Positions 7,587 to 16,489 of a stretch of 64,000 nucleotides of DNA are shown here, in pieces. Position 1 is the first letter of the stretch, and each line of letters starts with the position of its first letter. The position numbers were made by a program, and so were the translations under genes. Source of the stretch: JAOTZA01 sp965224065 (lineage in GTDB: Bacteria; Acidobacteriota; Thermoanaerobaculia; Multivoradales; JAHEKO01). The stretch lies in contig CBDCYF010000005.1 of NCBI GenBank assembly GCA_965224065.1, positions 3,534,001-3,598,000 of the forward strand. Reading direction: 5' to 3'. The notes beneath the pieces were generated by a model. It did no database searches. It had not been told where the DNA came from and saw only the letters and a list, made by a program, of their open reading frames with translations.

Positions 7587-8651
7587 GTGCGCCGCGGTTC
7601 CCACGCCCTCGGGCTCATCGCCACGCTTGCCACGATCTCGGCTTGTGCCGAGGTCGAGCCACCGCGTTTTCAGGAGACCGAGCAGGACAGCGGAACCACA
7701 GCGCGGCTCCAGGCGGTGTGGGCGGTCGACGAGCGGGTGGTCTGGGCGAGCGGCCTGGAGGGAACTGTCCTGCGCACCCTGGACGGTGGGGCGACCTGGA
7801 CGCTCCTGCCCGTACCCGGCGCCGAAGAGCTACAGTTTCGAGACGTCCACGGTTTCGGTCCGGACGTCGCTTTCTTGCTCAGCGCCGGCGAGGGTGAGCA
7901 ATCGCGGATCTACAAGACCGAAGACGGTGGCTCGACCTGGACACTCCAATTTCTCAACCTCGACCCGGCCGGCTTTTTCGACTGCTTTGACTTCTGGGAC
8001 GCCGAGACCGGGGTCGTCTACGGGGATTCGGTCGACGGAGTGCTGTATGTCCTCACGACCTCGAACGGCGGTGAGACCTGGGCGCGGGTTCCGGCGTCGT
8101 CGCTCCCGTCCGCCGGGGCGGGTGAGGGTGGGTTTGCCGCCAGCGGCACCTGTGTCGCGGCCGGCGCGGAGGGCAGGGTGTGGGTCGGGACCGGCGCCGG
8201 GGGCAACGCCCGGGTGCTGCGGGGCTCGAACTTTGGCCGGCAATGGGATGCCGTGGCGGCGCCCGTTGTGCGGGGGGACGTTGCGGGGCTGATGTCGGTC
8301 GTGATGGCCGACAGCAAGACCGGTGTCGCGCTGGGGGGAGATCTGAGACAGCCGGACACCCGGACCGCCAACGTCGCGACCACCCGGAACGGCGGTGAGA
8401 CCTGGGAGGCAGGGGGGCCGCTCCGGTTAGCCGGTGCCGCGTACGGCGGAGCGGTGGCTCCCGGCGAGCGCCGCGGGCGGTTCCTCTTTCTGGCCACGGG
8501 TCCCGGTGGACTCGATCTGTCGGTGGACCGCGGCGCGACCTGGCTGCGCGTGAGCGACGGCGACTACTGGTCGGTGGACTTCGGCGGTCCAAACGCCTTC
8601 TGGGCCGTGGGTCCGGACGGCCGGATCACCCGGTTCGACCGACGGCCGTGA
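7587..8651 (+). CDS. Ycf48-like/BNR-repeat beta-propeller lipoprotein
   Basis: 354 residues from GTG 7587. A signal peptide ends in a lipobox (LATISAC, Cys about residue 20), so the protein is probably anchored to a membrane. The body is a beta-propeller with sialidase/BNR Asp-box blades, each bearing (D/N)GG-x-TW: LDGGATWTLL, EDGGSTWTLQ, SNGGETWARV, NFGRQWDAV, RNGGETWEAG and VDRGATWLRV, about one per 50 residues. Ycf48/HCF136-type propellers assist photosystem II assembly in phototrophs; in heterotrophs such proteins are uncharacterised, so only a binding or assembly role can be inferred. The 3' end overlaps the convergent DUF885 gene by 26 bp. Confidence 0.85.
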   Translation: MRRGSHALGLIATLATISACAEVEPPRFQETEQDSGTTARLQAVWAVDERVVWASGLEGTVLRTLDGGATWTLLPVPGAEELQFRDVHGFGPDVAFLLSAGEGEQSRIYKTEDGGSTWTLQFLNLDPAGFFDCFDFWDAETGVVYGDSVDGVLYVLTTSNGGETWARVPASSLPSAGAGEGGFAASGTCVAAGAEGRVWVGTGAGGNARVLRGSNFGRQWDAVAAPVVRGDVAGLMSVVMADSKTGVALGGDLRQPDTRTANVATTRNGGETWEAGGPLRLAGAAYGGAVAPGERRGRFLFLATGPGGLDLSVDRGATWLRVSDGDYWSVDFGGPNAFWAVGPDGRITRFDRRP

Positions 8652-9819
8652 GCATCCGCCCGCTCTCGAAATCGAAACCGCCCAGCCCGTCCAGCTCCAC
8701 GCCGAACTCCGAGCGCGCGATCTCGGGGATCGGGCCGGGCCGTCGCAACAGCCGGTTGTGGAATTCTTTGAGGGTCAGGGGCGGGTCGGCCTCGTGGGCG
8801 AGGCGGCGAAGCTCCAGGATCTGGAGCAGCCCGACAAAGTAGGAGGCCTTGTTCGCCGGGTCGGCGAGGTGACGGCGGACTTCGGCGCGGGCGGCGTCGG
8901 CTCCGGTCAACAAGCGCTCTTGGTAGAGCGTCGCGGCCCCCGTGGCATCGAGCGCCCCGCCGTGAAGCATGGCGTCGACGCGCGCGCGGAGGGCCCTCAG
9001 GAGCAGCATCCGCCAGGCCCCGAGCTCGCGCGCCGGGTCCCCCCCGTAGTAGCCGTGGTCGAGCATCAGGAGCTCGGAGTAGAGGCCCCATCCTTCATGA
9101 AAAAAGGGCAGCGGGGGCCGGGTTCGGATCTCGACCGGTTGACCCGGCTCAAGTCCGGCGTTGGCGATCGACGAATGGTAGAAGGCCACGTGATGGCCGG
9201 GATAGGCCTCGTGCACCGCGAGCGGCGGGATGCACACCCGGCAGTGGTTGGCCAGGTAGGCCGGGGCGGGCTCCTGGCCCGGTGACAGGGTGACCGCCAG
9301 CGAGCCGCCCATGTAGAGGGCCAGCGGGAAGGACTCGCGGATCAGCCGGTTGCGGCCCTCGACAACGTCGGGTAGCGAAGGCGGAAGGGTGACAAAGTCC
9401 TGTCGAGCGACGAACGCCGCCGCCCGCTCGACCTCCTGGCGGTAGGTCGCTAGCACCTCTGCGGCGTCTGTCGGGTGCTCGAGGCGCAAATCCGCAAACA
9501 CCTCTCGCCAGCCGGCTCCGGGACGGATCTTCTCGGCCAGGTGCTCGAGGCGAGCCTCGATTGCTTGCTCTGCGCTCGAGGCCGCCCCGGCGAGATCGGC
9601 CGGCGCGACTGCCGAGCCGGACCGTTCCTCGAGGAGCCGGGTGTAGGCGGTTTCGCCGATCGGGGCAGCGCGCGTTTGGCCCGCCGGTGGGTCGTTCGTC
9701 GCGCTCGGCTCGCGGGAACAGCCGAGCGGAAGCATTGCAAGAACGACAGCCGCGCAGGCCAGGGCGGGCCGAACGGCCCGGGCGCGACGGGGAGTGGAAT
9801 GTCGGTTTCGGTCTCTCAT
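8626..9819 (-). CDS. DUF885-family putative metallopeptidase lipoprotein (short form)
   Basis: 397 residues. ATG 9819 overlaps the stop of the upstream gene (ATGA), giving a basic leader, a hydrophobic stretch and a lipobox (LPLGC, Cys34). The DUF885 hallmark HEAYPGHH lies at residues 203-210 and supplies an HExxxxxH-like zinc site; further matches are FHEGWGLYSELLM and YFVGLLQILELR. DUF885 members I know are usually about 550-600 residues; this one lacks roughly the first third, yet keeps signal and motif, so it is a compact form rather than a broken gene. The substrate is unknown. It is translationally coupled to the GT39-TPR gene. Confidence 0.82.
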   Translation of the reverse strand: MRDRNRHSTPRRARAVRPALACAAVVLAMLPLGCSREPSATNDPPAGQTRAAPIGETAYTRLLEERSGSAVAPADLAGAASSAEQAIEARLEHLAEKIRPGAGWREVFADLRLEHPTDAAEVLATYRQEVERAAAFVARQDFVTLPPSLPDVVEGRNRLIRESFPLALYMGGSLAVTLSPGQEPAPAYLANHCRVCIPPLAVHEAYPGHHVAFYHSSIANAGLEPGQPVEIRTRPPLPFFHEGWGLYSELLMLDHGYYGGDPARELGAWRMLLLRALRARVDAMLHGGALDATGAATLYQERLLTGADAARAEVRRHLADPANKASYFVGLLQILELRRLAHEADPPLTLKEFHNRLLRRPGPIPEIARSEFGVELDGLGGFDFESGRMLTAVGRTG

Positions 9820-11855
9820 CCGGGCCCCAATTGGATCGGTTGCCGGCTTTCTTTTTCCAGGCGGTCGACGATCTCGGCGTCGCGCGCCCTCGCCGCAGCC
9901 AGAAATCGCTCGGCGTCTTGTGCGTGACCTTGGGAGCGCGCCAGAAACGCGCGGGCGCAGAGATAGTGCAGGGAGTCGTCGCCCGCGGCCTCGGCCAGCC
10001 GAAGGTGGCCCGAAGCCTCGTCGGTGTGCCCGGCCCGCAGCTCCAGCAGCGCGGCGTTGGTCAGCGCGGGAGCATAGCCGGCTAGCTGCTCGATGCTCTC
10101 GAGGTACGCCTCGTGGGCCTCGGAGTACCGGCCGTCGTCTTCCAGCGCCACGCCGAGATTGTTCCAGACGCGTGGCTCGCCGGGTATCAATCGGGCCGCG
10201 GTCCGGAAAGCGGTCTCGGCCAGCCGCGGACGCTCGCGTCGCAGCTCGACGTTTCCGAGCTGAAAATGGTGCATGGCTTCTTGCGGTTCGAGCTCGGCGG
10301 CTCGTCGCGCGTCGTCCCGCGCTTCGTCCAGGCGCCCGAGCTCGAGCTGGGCCATCGAACGGTAGAAGAAGTCGCGTCCCTCGGGCGGCGGCGGGATACG
10401 TAGCCAGTTGACGAGCGACAGCGCGGCCAGCAAAACGACGACGAGGGCCGGGCCGAGGACGGGGCCGAGCGAGCGCCGGCTCCGGGCCTCTCCGAAGCGC
10501 CTCCACAGTCGGATGGCGCCGGCCGCCGCCAGCACGCACATCAGCGGCCACATCGGCGCGCGGTAGCGGCCGTTGACAAAGAACAGCACCAGCCCGGCTC
10601 CCCAGCAGAGGAGGAACGAGGTGACCCAAAACGTCCCGACGCGTCTGTGCCGCCATAGCTCGGCGACCCCCAGGGGCGCCAGCGCGATCAGCAGCCACCA
10701 ACGGACCGGCAGCCGGCCCAGCCACGACGATTCATAGCGGCTCACCCAGGCGTAGTTGCGGTTGTTGGGGATCTCGCGATTCCACAGCAAAAAGTACGTC
10801 TTGCGCGCCATCAGCCCGAGCCAATCCCCGGGCGCCCCAACGATCTCGTCCAGCCCGCGGCCGAGCCAGTAGCGCGAGATGTCCGGAGCCGGAACTGCGG
10901 CGGCTTGGGTCGGTGAGAGGGAACGCGCGCGCGCGTATTCCTGGCGTGCAAAAACCTGCACCGAATCGCGGTAGCCCTCGGCGTAGGTCACGGCAAGGTC
11001 CTGCCGCGGGATCATCCCATCGGCCCCTTGCTTGTTGCCGAGGTAGAAGTTGACGCCACCGGCGCCGGGCAGGAGCTGGAAGCGGCCAAAGTGCGGTTTT
11101 TGAAACAGCCCGAAGACCGTAAGGGCCGCCAGTACCCCGAGAGCGGCCAGCGCGGTGGGCCAGATCGCCGACCGAGCTCCGGCGGCGAGCGCGCCCTTCG
11201 CCGGCCGTCCGCGCCCGGACCAAAGCGCCGCGCCCACTGGGAACGCCAAGGCGAACAGCAGCACGTTGGGGCGGGTCTGTGCCGCCAGACCCAGCAGCAG
11301 CCCGGCGATCAGCCAGGCGAGTCTCGGGACGGCTGGGGAAGCTTCTCCCGCATCCCGCGCCGGTCCACCGAGCCGACCCACCAGATAGAACACCAGCGCC
11401 GTGCAGAGGACCGTGGTGAGCGAGGTCAGGAGGATCTCGCCCTCGAAGTACAGGGGCGGTCCGGCCAGAACAAACAGCAGACCCGCAAGGGCGGCCACCC
11501 GGTTCGAGCCGCTCAGACGAAAGGCGACCAGGAGGACCAGGATCGTGGTGACGACGCCCAGCAGATGCTGCAGGCCGATGGCCAGCGGTACCGCGGAGTC
11601 ACCCGCCAGCCGATCGAGCCACGACAGCAGCCATGGGTAGAGGAGCGGCCGAAAACCGGGGTTGATCTCGGCGAGGCTCTCCCCCCGAGCCAGAAGACCG
11701 GTCACCGTGTCGTAGTAACGCGCGTCGAGAACCGTATAGGAAAAGAGCGGCGAGCGAGCGTGCTCGGCGAGATACAGCAGGCGGACGATCAGGCCGAGAG
11801 CCGCGACGTAGAAGACGCGGAACGAGAGCTTTCCGTCGTCGTCGGCTCGTGGCAT
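9816..11855 (-). CDS. GT39-like polytopic glycosyltransferase with C-terminal TPR domain
   Basis: 679 residues. Residues 1-460 contain about ten hydrophobic helices, with the conserved first-loop pattern of GT-C enzymes (SYTVLDARYYDTVTGLLARG, acidic Asp in the first periplasmic loop). A further helix (LVVVLLAALSLVNWL) precedes a soluble C-terminus of TPR repeats (FYRSMAQLELGRLDEARDDA, FQLGNVELRRERPRLAETAF, NNLGVALEDDGRYSEAHEAY, LTNAALLELRAGHTDEASGH). Such polyprenyl-phosphate-sugar-dependent transferases glycosylate proteins or lipids outside the membrane. The GT-plus-TPR layout recalls eukaryotic TMTC O-mannosyltransferases; acceptor and donor are not deducible here. TAAGAT lies 6 nt before the ATG. 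It probably forms an operon with the DUF885 gene. Confidence 0.85.
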   Translation of the reverse strand: MPRADDDGKLSFRVFYVAALGLIVRLLYLAEHARSPLFSYTVLDARYYDTVTGLLARGESLAEINPGFRPLLYPWLLSWLDRLAGDSAVPLAIGLQHLLGVVTTILVLLVAFRLSGSNRVAALAGLLFVLAGPPLYFEGEILLTSLTTVLCTALVFYLVGRLGGPARDAGEASPAVPRLAWLIAGLLLGLAAQTRPNVLLFALAFPVGAALWSGRGRPAKGALAAGARSAIWPTALAALGVLAALTVFGLFQKPHFGRFQLLPGAGGVNFYLGNKQGADGMIPRQDLAVTYAEGYRDSVQVFARQEYARARSLSPTQAAAVPAPDISRYWLGRGLDEIVGAPGDWLGLMARKTYFLLWNREIPNNRNYAWVSRYESSWLGRLPVRWWLLIALAPLGVAELWRHRRVGTFWVTSFLLCWGAGLVLFFVNGRYRAPMWPLMCVLAAAGAIRLWRRFGEARSRRSLGPVLGPALVVVLLAALSLVNWLRIPPPPEGRDFFYRSMAQLELGRLDEARDDARRAAELEPQEAMHHFQLGNVELRRERPRLAETAFRTAARLIPGEPRVWNNLGVALEDDGRYSEAHEAYLESIEQLAGYAPALTNAALLELRAGHTDEASGHLRLAEAAGDDSLHYLCARAFLARSQGHAQDAERFLAAARARDAEIVDRLEKESRQPIQLGPG

Positions 11856-11861
11856 CGAGCT

Positions 11862-11867
11862 ATCTTA
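11862..11867 (-). promoter_or_regulatory. -10-like hexamer TAAGAT before the GT39-TPR gene
   Basis: TAAGAT on the minus strand, 6 nt before ATG 11855, without a ribosome-binding site. Confidence 0.45.
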
Positions 11868-11903
11868 GTCGGAGCCTCGACCGCCGGCGCCCGGAAGGAA
11901 AAA

Positions 11904-11949
11904 CGGGGACTGTCCCCGAATCAAGAAAAAGGGACTGTCCCCTTTTTCT
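11904..11949 (-). terminator. Two tandem intrinsic-terminator hairpins ending the act-cox operon
   Basis: Read on the minus strand, the first hairpin (11949-11924) has a 10-bp stem AGAAAAAGGG/CCCTTTTTCT with a 6-nt loop and begins in the coxD stop codon. The second (11918-11904) has CGGGGAC/GTCCCCG arms around one base and is followed by TTTTT. The T-run gives it intrinsic-terminator form. The GGGGAC-GTCCCC core recurs at 27.03 and 57.73 kb. Confidence 0.75.
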
Positions 11950-12235
11950 ACGACAGAAACCCGCGGGTGAGGTAGTCGGTCAGGGTGATCCCGATGAGGA
12001 TCGCCAGCCACAGGAAACCGGCCACCACGGTGAGCTTGGAAAGACGGCTCGAATGCGCGACCTGCATAAAGAACAGAACCACCAGGACCGCTTTGAGCCC
12101 GGCGATGGCCATGGCCACGACGTCGTTGAGGGCGCCCAGGTCCTGAAAGGCCACAAAGACGGTGATCGCGGTCAGGACCATCAGCGCCACAAACACCGCG
12201 AGATAGGTCCGAACCGAGGTGACGTGCTCGCTCAT
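11948..12235 (-). CDS. coxD: Cytochrome c oxidase subunit IV (caa3 type)
   Basis: 95 residues with three hydrophobic helices (YLAVFVALMVLTAITVFVAF, VVAMAIAGLKAVLVVLFFMQV, VVAGFLWLAILIGITLTDY), the layout of the small COX4_pro-type subunit of caa3 oxidases. The ATG at 12235 follows the coxC stop after one base, so it is co-translated. Upstream in-frame sequence belongs to coxC. This subunit is thought to stabilise the complex. It is the last gene of the operon; terminator hairpins follow directly. Confidence 0.88.
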   Translation of the reverse strand: MSEHVTSVRTYLAVFVALMVLTAITVFVAFQDLGALNDVVAMAIAGLKAVLVVLFFMQVAHSSRLSKLTVVAGFLWLAILIGITLTDYLTRGFLS

Positions 12236-12236
12236 C

Positions 12237-12893
12237 TCAGATATTCCTTCCCAGCAGATAGAGGAGAGGGAAGAGAAAGATCCACACGATGTCGACAAAG
12301 TGCCAGTAGAGCCCCATGCCCTCGACAAAGTTGTGGTTCTCGCGGGTGTAGGCCCCACGCCAGGCGCGCAGGATCACCCAGGCCAGAAGACCGATCCCGA
12401 TGATCATGTGCAGGGCGTGCAAGCCGGTCATAGCGAAGTAGAGATTGAAGAACATCTCCACCTGCTCGGGGTTCTCGCCCTCCCAGACAAAGTGCGGCCC
12501 CGGGACGTGGTGCTCGTGCCACTTATGCTGGTACTCGACCGTCTTGATGCCGAGAAAGACGCCGCCCAGCAGGATGGTGCCGAATAGGAAGCCGATCAGG
12601 CTCTTGCGGCGCTCGGTCTGGGCCGCCCAGACCGCCAGCGCCATGGTCAGGCTCGACCCGATCAAGACCGCCGTGTTGATCGCCCCGAGGGTGATGTCGA
12701 GCTCGTGGCTGCCGGCCGCAAAGGCCTCGGCGTGCGAGCGCCGGTAGACGACGTAGGCGGTAAAGAGCCCGCCAAAGAACATGATCTCCTGCACCAGAAA
12801 GAGCCACATCCCGAAGTAGGCGGACTCCTTCTGCTGCTCGAACGAGTCGAAATGGTGCTCGAGGCGCGCGCCGGATTGGACGTCGGTGGTCAT
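12237..12893 (-). CDS. coxC: Cytochrome c oxidase subunit III
   Basis: 218 residues with five predicted membrane helices. Typical strings: AYFGMWLFLVQEIMFFGGLF, the Glu-containing helix LHALHMIIGIGLL, and the C-terminal YWHFVDIVWIFLFPLLYL (W-H-F-VD-WI signature). It binds lipid and stabilises proton pumping by subunit I. It is separated from coxA by 117 bp holding two REP copies, unlike most junctions in this operon. Confidence 0.95.
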   Translation of the reverse strand: MTTDVQSGARLEHHFDSFEQQKESAYFGMWLFLVQEIMFFGGLFTAYVVYRRSHAEAFAAGSHELDITLGAINTAVLIGSSLTMALAVWAAQTERRKSLIGFLFGTILLGGVFLGIKTVEYQHKWHEHHVPGPHFVWEGENPEQVEMFFNLYFAMTGLHALHMIIGIGLLAWVILRAWRGAYTRENHNFVEGMGLYWHFVDIVWIFLFPLLYLLGRNI

Positions 12894-12940
12894 CGAGTTC
12901 TCTCCGGGCGTGGGCGTGCGATTTCAGTGGTGCATGCAAT

Positions 12941-12990
12941 GTAGGGGAGGGCCTTGCGCCCTCCCGGGCGGGGGCAAGCCCCGCTCCTAC
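12941..12990. repeat. Two adjoining REP-like elements between coxA and coxC
   Basis: Copy 12941-12965 (GTAGGGGAGGGCCTTGCGC plus CCTCCC) and an inverted copy 12965-12990 (core GGGCAAGCCCCGCTCCTAC) lie back to back in the 117-bp gap. The combined head-to-head palindrome could fold into an mRNA hairpin between the two cistrons. Confidence 0.75.
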
Positions 12991-13010
12991 ACGGTTGGAG
13001 ACGAGATCGG

Positions 13011-14636
13011 CTAGGCGACATCGCGCTCCTCGTACTTGGCCGCATAGTCGTAGGCCTCTTCCTCGACCACGGGGGTCTGGTCGAAGTTGTGCGGCGGCGG
13101 TGGGGAGGACACCTTCCACTCGAGGCCGAAGGCGCCCCAGGGGTTGGTCCCGGCGCTCTTGCCGTACCGCATCGACCAGATGAAGTAGACCAGCGGGATG
13201 AGATAACCCACCCCCAGAATCGTAGCGCCCGCCGAGGACATCACGTTGAGCACCTGAAAGTCCTCGGGGTAGGCGTGATAACGGCGCGGCATCCCGAGAT
13301 AGCCGAGCATGAACTGCGGGAAGAAGGTCAGGTTGAAGCCGATAAAGATGACGATCGCCGAGATCTTGGACCAGAACACCGGGTACATCTTGCCGGTGAT
13401 CTTGGGCCACCAGAAATGCAATCCGCCGAGATAGCCCATGATGGCGCCGCCCACCATGATGTAGTGGAAGTGCGCCACCACGAAGTAGGTGTCGTGGACG
13501 TGGATGTCGATTCCCAGGGTCGAGAGCATCACCCCGGTCAGCCCCCCGATGGTGAAGAGGCCGATAAATCCCAGGGCGTAGATCATCGGTGTCTCCCACG
13601 ACACCGAGCCCTCGTAGAGCGTCGCGGTCCAGTTGAACACCTTGACCGCCGACGGCACCGCCACCAGCATCGACAGCACCGAGAAGATCATCCCGGCGTA
13701 GACCGACTGGCCGGCCAGAAACATATGGTGGCCCCACACCAGAAAGCCCAGCACGGCGATCGCGACGCTGGCGAAGGCGATGAACTTGTAGCCAAAGATC
13801 CGCTTGCGCGCAAACGCGGTGATGATCTCGCTCACCACACCCATCGAGGGCAGGATCATGATGTAGACCGCCGGGTGAGAGTAGAACCAGAACAGGTGCT
13901 GAAAGAGCACCGGGTCGCCACCCACCGCCGGATCGAAGATGCCGATATGAAAGAGACGCTCGGCCGCCAGCAGCAGGATGGCGATGGCCACGACAGGGGT
14001 CCCCAAGATCTGAATGATCGAGGTCGCGTAGTGCGACCAGACAAAGAGCGGCAGCCGGAACCAGGTGAGCCCCGGGGCCCGCATCGTGTGGATGGTCACC
14101 AGGAAGTTGAGACCGGTGAGAATCGAGGCAAACCCTGCGATGAACGCGCCGACACCGGTAGCGATGACGTGGGTGTTGGAGAAGCTGGTCGAGAACGGGG
14201 TGTAGAAGGTCCAGCCGGTGTCGACCCCGCCGGCCAGCATCGCCCACAGCGTGCAGGCGCCGCCGATGTTGAAGATGTACCAGCTCGCCAGGTTGAGGCG
14301 CGGGAACGCCAGATCCTTGGCGCCGATCATGATGGGGAGCAGAAAGTTCCCCAGAACCGCCGGGATGGCCGGGATGAGGAAGAAGAAGATCATCATCACG
14401 CCGTGCATGGTGAACAGCCGGTTGTAGGTGTCCGGCTGCACGAGGTCTCCTTGCGGCGTCGCCAGCTCCAGCCGGATGCCCACCGCCATCAGCCCGCCCA
14501 GGGCGAAAAAGACGGTGATCGACATCAGGTAGAGGATCGCGATCCTCTTGTGGTCGCGGGTCAGCAGCCAGGACCACACCCCGTAGTCGGCGTTGAGGTA
14601 GTTCCTGCGCTTGCGGGTGGAGGCTGTGGCGCTCAT
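13011..14636 (-). CDS. coxA: Cytochrome c oxidase subunit I (A2-type haem-copper oxidase)
   Basis: 541 residues with 12 predicted helices. Haem a ligand His78 (TMHGVMM), CuB/cross-link motif YSHPAVY (residues 252-258: His254 and Tyr258), the CuB His pair WGHHMF, and the haem ligands in HVHDTYFVVAHFHY are all present. The YSHP form, lacking the Glu of GHPEVY, places it in the A2 subclass, as in Thermus and Rhodothermus caa3. It reduces O2 to water and pumps protons. ATG 14636 overlaps the coxB stop by 4 bp. Confidence 0.97.
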   Translation of the reverse strand: MSATASTRKRRNYLNADYGVWSWLLTRDHKRIAILYLMSITVFFALGGLMAVGIRLELATPQGDLVQPDTYNRLFTMHGVMMIFFFLIPAIPAVLGNFLLPIMIGAKDLAFPRLNLASWYIFNIGGACTLWAMLAGGVDTGWTFYTPFSTSFSNTHVIATGVGAFIAGFASILTGLNFLVTIHTMRAPGLTWFRLPLFVWSHYATSIIQILGTPVVAIAILLLAAERLFHIGIFDPAVGGDPVLFQHLFWFYSHPAVYIMILPSMGVVSEIITAFARKRIFGYKFIAFASVAIAVLGFLVWGHHMFLAGQSVYAGMIFSVLSMLVAVPSAVKVFNWTATLYEGSVSWETPMIYALGFIGLFTIGGLTGVMLSTLGIDIHVHDTYFVVAHFHYIMVGGAIMGYLGGLHFWWPKITGKMYPVFWSKISAIVIFIGFNLTFFPQFMLGYLGMPRRYHAYPEDFQVLNVMSSAGATILGVGYLIPLVYFIWSMRYGKSAGTNPWGAFGLEWKVSSPPPPHNFDQTPVVEEEAYDYAAKYEERDVA

Positions 14637-15613
14637 CCTGCTGTCTCCTCCGGCGTCTGCGTGCGCGCCGCGGTGTCGCCGGCCCCGAGCGACTTGATGT
14701 AACTGATGAGCTCGACCAGCTCCTCTTCCGAGAGCTGGCCGGCAAAGGTCGGCATGACGGCCTTGTTCTCGTACCCCTGGACCACCTTGGCGCCGGGATC
14801 CAGGATCGACTCGCGCAGGTAGTTCTCGTCCACCACCGCGGTCTCGCCGGTCGAGAGGGTCACTTCATGTCCGAAAAGACCGTCCAGAACCGGTCCCAGC
14901 AGATCCGAGTCCGACCGGTGGCAGGTGCCGCAGGTCTTGGCCTCGAAAAGCTCGGCCCCGGCCAGCGCCAGCGTGCCGCCGGTGCTCTCGCGGGCTAGCC
15001 ACTGCTCGTACTCGCGGGGCTCCATCACCGTGATCGCGCCGCCCATCAGCGAGTGCTCGGCGCCGCAGTACTCGGCGCAGAACAGCCGGAAGGTTCCGGT
15101 CTTGGTGGCCTCGAACCAGACATCGGTGTAACGGCCGGGCAGGACGTCCATCTTGATCCGGAACGCCGGTACAAAAAAGGAGTGGATCACGTCCTCGGAC
15201 GTCATCTTGAGCTTGATCGGCTGGCCGATCGGCACGTGCAGATGGTTGATCTCGCGGTGGCCCTCGGGGTGCTGGAACTTCCACATCCACTGCTTGCCGG
15301 TGACGAAATACTCGATGGCGTCGGCGGGTGGGCGGCGGGCGTCGAAGTAGACCTTGGCGCCCCAGGCGAACATAAAGAGCAGGATCCCCAGCGGGATGAT
15401 CGACCAGGTGATCTCGAGCCACATGGCGGCCTTTTCCCGCTTGCCGACCTCATCCTCGGAGCGGCGCCGGTAGCGGATCGCCAGATAGAAGATGAGGCAC
15501 GCGATCAGCAGCGAGAAAAACGCCGCGATCCCGAGCCCGAAGAAGTAGATGGCGTCGACCTGTGGAGACAGGGTTGAAGCCGATTCGGGAAACAGCGGAA
15601 AGCCGAGCTTCAT
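14633..15613 (-). CDS. coxB: Cytochrome c oxidase subunit II with fused cytochrome c (caa3)
   Basis: 326 residues: two N-terminal helices (about 20-48 and 65-88), then a periplasmic cupredoxin domain with the complete CuA site (His144, Cys179, Cys183, His187, Met190 in CAEYCGAEHSLM). A C-terminal cytochrome c domain (about 215-310) has CGTCH (Cys228-His232) and a distal-Met candidate in VMPTFAGQLS. The fused haem c defines a caa3 enzyme able to take electrons directly from alternative complex III. It overlaps sco and coxA by 4 bp on each side (ATGA). Confidence 0.97.
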   Translation of the reverse strand: MKLGFPLFPESASTLSPQVDAIYFFGLGIAAFFSLLIACLIFYLAIRYRRRSEDEVGKREKAAMWLEITWSIIPLGILLFMFAWGAKVYFDARRPPADAIEYFVTGKQWMWKFQHPEGHREINHLHVPIGQPIKLKMTSEDVIHSFFVPAFRIKMDVLPGRYTDVWFEATKTGTFRLFCAEYCGAEHSLMGGAITVMEPREYEQWLARESTGGTLALAGAELFEAKTCGTCHRSDSDLLGPVLDGLFGHEVTLSTGETAVVDENYLRESILDPGAKVVQGYENKAVMPTFAGQLSEEELVELISYIKSLGAGDTAARTQTPEETAG

Positions 15614-16485
15614 GGAGTGACCGGAACGCGGCGCCGGCGCTCGCGCAGGAAGTTGATGAGAAGAAAGGAGCCGATGGCGGCGACGGTCAAGAGGGCCGCG
15701 GTGCGCACTAGAATCCAGACGGCCAGGGTGTATTTTCCCGTCGATGGGTCGTAGCGGTAGCAGAAGAGCACGATCTGGTCGACCAGCGAGCCGATGCGGT
15801 TATCCGAGGCTTCGACCAGGCCGAGCTGCAAATCGCGGGGCGGGTAGTCGATGCCGTAGAAGTACTGCGCGATCCGTCCTTCGGGGGTGAGTACGGCGAT
15901 CGCCGCTGAGTGGGCGAACTCGCCGGTCTCCTCGATCTTCTTGTAGCGGAAACCGATCGATTCGGTGAGCCGCCGGATCGACTCCGGCTGAGCGGTCAAG
16001 AAGTGCCAGCCGTCTCCCGTGCTGTCCCGCGTGCCCTCCCGGCCATAGCGCGCCACAACGGTCTCCTTGCTCGCCCGGGCGAGCTCGGGGGTCTCCTCGG
16101 GGTCGAAGCTCGCGGCGATGACGTCGAAGTCGCGGCCGACTTCGAGCTTGAGCGCCTTGGCCGAGCGGGTAACGCCGTCGAGCACCATGTCGCAGATCAT
16201 CGGGCACTCGTAGTAGACCGGCGCGAGGATGGCCGGGCGCTCACCCAGCAAGTCGCCCAACTGAACTTCGGCCCCGGTCGAATCGGTGAACACCGCGTCG
16301 AGCGGCACGCTCTCGCCCAGCTTCTGCTCGACGCCGATCTCGGCGAGCTCCGGCGGCAGGTTGTTGCGCTGCGCGGCTGCAGGAGCCGCGATCAGCACCG
16401 CCAGGGCGAAGAACAGGCACAAATCCGGGCGACCCGCTCGGCGTTCCCGTGAAGACCGGCCCGGAATCCGGCTTCTGGTGGCCAT
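15610..16485 (-). CDS. SCO1/SenC copper chaperone for the CuA site
   Basis: About 291 residues. A basic N-terminus and hydrophobic segment (LCLFFALAVLIAAPAAAQ) act as signal or anchor. The thioredoxin-fold SCO domain has the copper ligands CPMIC (Cys94, Cys98) and His192 (EFAHSAA). A second membrane helix closes the protein (ILVRTAALLTVAAIGSFLLI), an unusual C-terminal anchor for SCO that is common in caa3/ACIII operons. It delivers copper to CuA of CoxB. ATG 16485, 4 nt after the previous stop with GGTGAG upstream, is preferred to GTG 16497. It overlaps coxB by ATGA. Confidence 0.93.
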   Translation of the reverse strand: MATRSRIPGRSSRERRAGRPDLCLFFALAVLIAAPAAAQRNNLPPELAEIGVEQKLGESVPLDAVFTDSTGAEVQLGDLLGERPAILAPVYYECPMICDMVLDGVTRSAKALKLEVGRDFDVIAASFDPEETPELARASKETVVARYGREGTRDSTGDGWHFLTAQPESIRRLTESIGFRYKKIEETGEFAHSAAIAVLTPEGRIAQYFYGIDYPPRDLQLGLVEASDNRIGSLVDQIVLFCYRYDPSTGKYTLAVWILVRTAALLTVAAIGSFLLINFLRERRRRVPVTP

Positions 16486-16489
16486 CGCT

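Noticed and set aside
5917..8292. Long plus-strand frame of about 790 codons opposite the CoA ligase
   Set aside because: It is antisense to a gene with complete motifs, has no recognisable domain, and arises from high GC with few stops in that frame.
12523..14745. Long minus-strand frame of about 740 codons across coxA and coxC
   Set aside because: It is out of frame with coxA and coxC, low-complexity (Arg/Gly/His-rich), and spans the REP gap between them.
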